In this document: in pieces, positions 41,209 through 43,834 of the stretch
How the letters are laid out: each line of letters starts with the position of its first letter
Numbering within the stretch: the stretch's first letter is position 1
Translations under genes and position numbers: made by a program
The notes under the pieces: generated by a model
What the model was told of the DNA's origin: nothing
Databases searched by the model: none
Seen by the model: only the letters and a program-made list of their open reading frames with translations
From: Anaerolineae bacterium
Lineage (GTDB): Bacteria; Chloroflexota; Anaerolineae; Anaerolineales; Villigracilaceae
Assembly: GCA_022013685.1 (NCBI GenBank)
Contig: JAKLPV010000151.1
Location: forward strand, 1 to 43,834
Direction: 5' to 3'
Length of the DNA: 43,834 nt

Positions 41209-42611
41209 TGGGTTTTCTCCAGCAATGCGATGAGAGTGGTGTTTGCGGGTTCCTGCGCCAGGGCTTTTTGGAGCACGGCGGCGGCCCGGGCACGGTCATT
41301 TTCTTGCAGGTGGAGCCGGGCCAGGAAAATGGATGAGTCGATATGTCCGGGAAAAACATGCAGGTTCAATTCCAAGACTGCGATGGCCGGGGCGATTTTC
41401 TTGACGCACTGCATCTGGTAGGCCAGGTTGAGCAGTTCATCCTCGTCAAAGAAGTAATCCGGGCTGTCTTTGATGGCCTCGTAACGGACATACGCCGCTG
41501 GCAGGCCGCCTTCTGCCAGCGCCTGGCTGATGGGTATCATCCACGAAACGGTGTTGACGATAGGCTCCTTTTCCAACATGGCGTGGAGGGCGGCGCGGAT
41601 GGTGCGGCTGCGAGCGGAGGATTCCTCGTTGCACAGGATGACCGCCCCGCGCCTTTTCTCGGGCAGCAGGGTCAGGAAATCCGTCCACCCGAAGCCCATC
41701 CCGCCGTGGCTGGCGGTTTTGACCCCATCGAAGTGGCCGAGCGTCCAGCCCAGGCCGCAATGCTCGTAGAGCGGCGGGAAACTCCATTCGGCCACCGGCG
41801 TCCACATCTGTTCGAAACTGGCCGGGGAAAGGATTTGGTTCCCGTTGTGCGTGCCGCCATCCAGGCAGGTGATGGCCCACTGGCACATCTCCAGCACGGT
41901 CGAGTGCAGGAAACTGGCCGGGGCATCGGCGCGGTGATAGGGGTAGACGGGGTTGACCACCATCTCGGGGACGCGCAGGTGCGGCACGGCCAGCCGGTCA
42001 CGCGGCACATCCGGGAAAAAGAGCGTGCTCTCTGGCATCCCGGCAGGGCGCAGGAGGTGTTCCCGCAGGTAGTCCTCGAAGGTTTGGCCGGAGATTTTGG
42101 TAATCAGGTAGCCGAGCACGTTGTAGGCGATGTTGCTGTAGGCGAAACGCTCGCCCGGCGCGGCAATCATTTTGTGGCCCGCCAGGGCACGGACGTAGCG
42201 CTCAGGCGCGCCTTCATCGTACTCGGGGTGGGCGACCAACTCATCATATTCGGCCTCGTCCATGTCGGGCATGCCGGAGGTGTGGCTGAGTATCTGCCGC
42301 AGGGTGATTTGCCGGCTGCGCTCGTCGTCCAGGCGGAAATCGGGTAGGTATTGGACGAGCGGCACATCTAGGCCGAGGCGTCCCTGCTCAACCAGTTGCA
42401 TAATCACGGTGGCGACGAAACATTTGGTGATGGACGCCACGCAAAAAAACGAATCGGGGGTCACCGGGACGCCGGTTTCCAGGTTTTGCACGCCAAAGCC
42501 CCGGGCGTAGACGATTTCGCCGTTCTCGACAATCCCCACCCCCAGGCCGGGGATGCCCCAGCGGGCCATGATTTCTTCAAGTACAGCTGTTACCTTATTT
42601 TCATTGAACAT
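41205..42611 (-). CDS. Cytoplasmic beta-lactamase-fold serine hydrolase with C-terminal TPR-like helices
   Basis: A 468-residue protein. GGAGGCGGTTTG before the ATG at 42611 sets the start. The class C beta-lactamase/esterase fold has SxxK as S60-I-T-K63 (VASITKCF), the Tyr motif Y-S-N (FAYSNIAYNVLGY) and a late Gly strand (HGGMGFGW). No signal peptide is present, unlike its secreted relative at 32613-34388. The last 90 residues form helices of TPR type (LELNLHVFPGHIDSSIFLARL … ALAQEPANTTLIALLE). An esterase or peptidase role is likely; true lactamase activity cannot be claimed. Confidence 0.87.
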   Translation of the reverse strand: MFNENKVTAVLEEIMARWGIPGLGVGIVENGEIVYARGFGVQNLETGVPVTPDSFFCVASITKCFVATVIMQLVEQGRLGLDVPLVQYLPDFRLDDERSRQITLRQILSHTSGMPDMDEAEYDELVAHPEYDEGAPERYVRALAGHKMIAAPGERFAYSNIAYNVLGYLITKISGQTFEDYLREHLLRPAGMPESTLFFPDVPRDRLAVPHLRVPEMVVNPVYPYHRADAPASFLHSTVLEMCQWAITCLDGGTHNGNQILSPASFEQMWTPVAEWSFPPLYEHCGLGWTLGHFDGVKTASHGGMGFGWTDFLTLLPEKRRGAVILCNEESSARSRTIRAALHAMLEKEPIVNTVSWMIPISQALAEGGLPAAYVRYEAIKDSPDYFFDEDELLNLAYQMQCVKKIAPAIAVLELNLHVFPGHIDSSIFLARLHLQENDRARAAAVLQKALAQEPANTTLIALLEKTQ

Positions 42612-42712
42612 CAAACCGCCTCCAGTCAGGCTCGCTGCGGTTTCAGAACCGGCTGTCGATCTGACGCGGGCTGAAGTAATATTTCCCATTTGCTAGAAAT
42701 TCAGCCTGGCAC

Positions 42713-43168
42713 TTATCCGTGCTTAACCCGGGCATATGAAAAGGCCGTGGCGGCCAGGCAAACAAAGTACGTTGCCAGCGTGATGAACCCGAAAAGTTTC
42801 CCAACCGCGAAGGCGTAGCCGATCATACCCATCAGCGCCAGGTAGAACAGAGCCAGGTATGGCCCGAGCCAGCGCGTGTGGCGGAAGTCGAATTTCAGGA
42901 TGAAGTCCAGCAGGAATTCGACCGCGTCATAGGCAACCATGAGCGCGGGCAGGGCAACCGTCCATCCGGGACGCCCTCCAGTCGCGTTGAACGCCGCCGC
43001 TGCTGCCAGCGGAAGCCCGAGTGCGACCGCTGCCCACCCGAACCAATTCCCGGTCTGCTGTCTGCCGCATCCTCGCAACAGGAACATGACTGTCAGCAGG
43101 ATGTTGGTCAGGTTGGCGCTGATCACAACGGACAAATCCACCAGTTGGAAAAGTGTCTGGGTTTCCAC
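42713..43168 (-). CDS. Small integral membrane protein, unknown function
   Basis: A 151-residue protein with about five hydrophobic segments (LVDLSVVISANLTNILLTVM, WFGWAAVALGLPLAAAAAF, LALFYLALMGMIGYAFAVG). I take the GTG at 43168, because GGAG precedes it at good spacing and the hydrophobic protein begins there; the frame is open 18 codons further upstream. Family not recognised. It is probably the first gene of the minus-strand series, after the terminator at 43231. Confidence 0.7.
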   Translation of the reverse strand: METQTLFQLVDLSVVISANLTNILLTVMFLLRGCGRQQTGNWFGWAAVALGLPLAAAAAFNATGGRPGWTVALPALMVAYDAVEFLLDFILKFDFRHTRWLGPYLALFYLALMGMIGYAFAVGKLFGFITLATYFVCLAATAFSYARVKHG

Positions 43169-43230
43169 GTTAGAACTCCAGATATTATGGTAGCGCGTTT
43201 GGCTGTGCTTGTCATCACCCAAATCTGGGG

Positions 43231-43262
43231 AAACAAAACTCCCCGCCGCCTTGGCGGGGAGT
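43231..43262 (-). terminator. Rho-independent terminator
   Basis: On the minus strand ACTCCCCGCC pairs perfectly with GGCGGGGAGT around five bases and is followed by TTTGTTT. It ends the transcript of the two right-edge genes and separates them from the long series that follows. Confidence 0.8.
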
Positions 43263-43303
43263 AAATTTGCGTGACACTGCTCGCAACCCGATTTTTGATG
43301 GGG

Positions 43304-43729
43304 TCACTGTGTGGCCATCTGCTCGAGCCGGCGTTTGCCGAGATAGGCCACCAGCGAGTAAAAGCTGAGCGCAACGGCCACCCCGATGAGCGGGTAAAGC
43401 ACTTCATACCAGCGCTCTGCTGCGGGCCAGCCGTGGATGAAATAGGTGGGGATGGAAATGAACGCTACCAGCAGGAGGTAAATGACCAGCATCTTTCTGA
43501 ACGAGATAACCGGCAGGATACCGCTCAGGTAGACCCGAATTACCCAATAGCCTCCCATCGAAAGGCCGGCAATCCAGGAGATTTCCGTATACGCCTCCTG
43601 CGGCAAACCCAGGAAATAACGCTTGTAAACGATTACGCCCACCAGGGCAATTTGAGTGAGCATCAAGCAAAAGAAGGAGGCCAACCCATTGATCTGCTCG
43701 GTGCGTTCATCAACCAAGATGTGTTTCAT
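43304..43729 (-). CDS. Small membrane protein coupled to an Xre regulator
   Basis: A 141-residue protein starting MKHILVDERTEQINGLASFF (AAGGAGAAAAATAAA before the ATG at 43729) with four hydrophobic segments. The DER-x-E-x-I N-terminus and four-helix build are common in small membrane proteins found after YozG-like Xre regulators, here one base after the regulator's stop codon. The function of such pairs is unknown; regulation of the membrane protein by the Xre protein is the usual inference. Confidence 0.75.
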   Translation of the reverse strand: MKHILVDERTEQINGLASFFCLMLTQIALVGVIVYKRYFLGLPQEAYTEISWIAGLSMGGYWVIRVYLSGILPVISFRKMLVIYLLLVAFISIPTYFIHGWPAAERWYEVLYPLIGVAVALSFYSLVAYLGKRRLEQMATQ

Positions 43730-43730
43730 T

Positions 43731-43834
43731 TTATTTTTCTCCTTTGATCCAGAATAACTCATCCAGACTTTTGCCGGTCACTTTTTTGAGCATCAAGCAT
43801 AGTTTGAGGGTAGGATTGTATTTTCCGGCTTCGA
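43731..43834 (-). CDS. Xre-family HTH regulator, C-terminal part only
   Basis: The last 34 codons are inside the window (EAGKYNPTLKLCLMLKKVTG, then KSLDELFWIKGEK). The 'E.GKYNP.L.L...I..V.G.SLDELF' pattern is the end of a YozG-like HTH regulator. The start lies beyond the right edge. Confidence 0.85.
   Translation of the reverse strand, partial: EAGKYNPTLKLCLMLKKVTGKSLDELFWIKGEK

Overview
The window looks like a chromosomal piece of a Chloroflexota bacterium, most likely Anaerolineae-like. This is inferred from style: large secreted lipoproteins with Thr/Pro linkers (TPTATPQP type), PD40/WD40 lipoproteins, a bacterial alpha-2-macroglobulin beside PBP1C, and many eukaryote-like or GNAT-type genes in a moderately GC-rich background. 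No rRNA or ribosomal protein gene is present to fix the taxonomy.

Layout. 1-1149 is the decayed 3' part of an unrecognised gene (- strand), interrupted by one in-frame TGA. 1331-5278 is housekeeping-like: gatB, a small Rieske protein, a membrane glycosyltransferase and an unknown gene. 5403-5475 is tRNA-Arg(TCG), followed by an integration module (about 5476-8820, all - strand): a tyrosine recombinase and two paralogous genes, each encoding two excisionase-type HTH domains. Each HTH gene has a 260-290 nt leader, and a third related leader precedes a 17-codon ORF. These three leaders share sequence blocks and covarying hairpins and are the most novel-looking signal in the window.

8974-15724 (+) is accessory and defence-like: a 5'-truncated metallophosphoesterase, an AbiEi-like antitoxin whose toxin is reduced to a 17-codon stub, an Upf1/Dna2-like helicase, an AT-richer PD40 lipoprotein and a UvrD-like helicase with a degenerate NERD-like N-terminus. 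15820-24181 holds the alpha-2-macroglobulin and PBP1C genes, convergent. A 60-bp copy of the metallophosphoesterase 3' end lies just beyond PBP1C, so about 14.6 kb is bracketed by direct repeats.

24369-32198 carries a lone Xre regulator, a Fic gene translationally coupled to a nucleotidyltransferase behind a large inverted repeat, a giant WD40 lipoprotein, and an overlapping polynucleotide-kinase-like plus Thg1-like pair. The last four enzymes together suggest nucleotidyl transfer and RNA repair.

32221-32656 holds the broken remains of a winged-helix plus nucleotidyltransferase pair. From 43168 down to 32613 runs a tightly packed - strand series: two beta-lactamase-fold hydrolases, five GNAT acetyltransferases, an APH-type kinase, a cysteine-rich V4R-like protein and an ICMT-like membrane methyltransferase. 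It resembles a detoxification or small-molecule modification cluster. The right edge has an Xre regulator followed by a small membrane protein.
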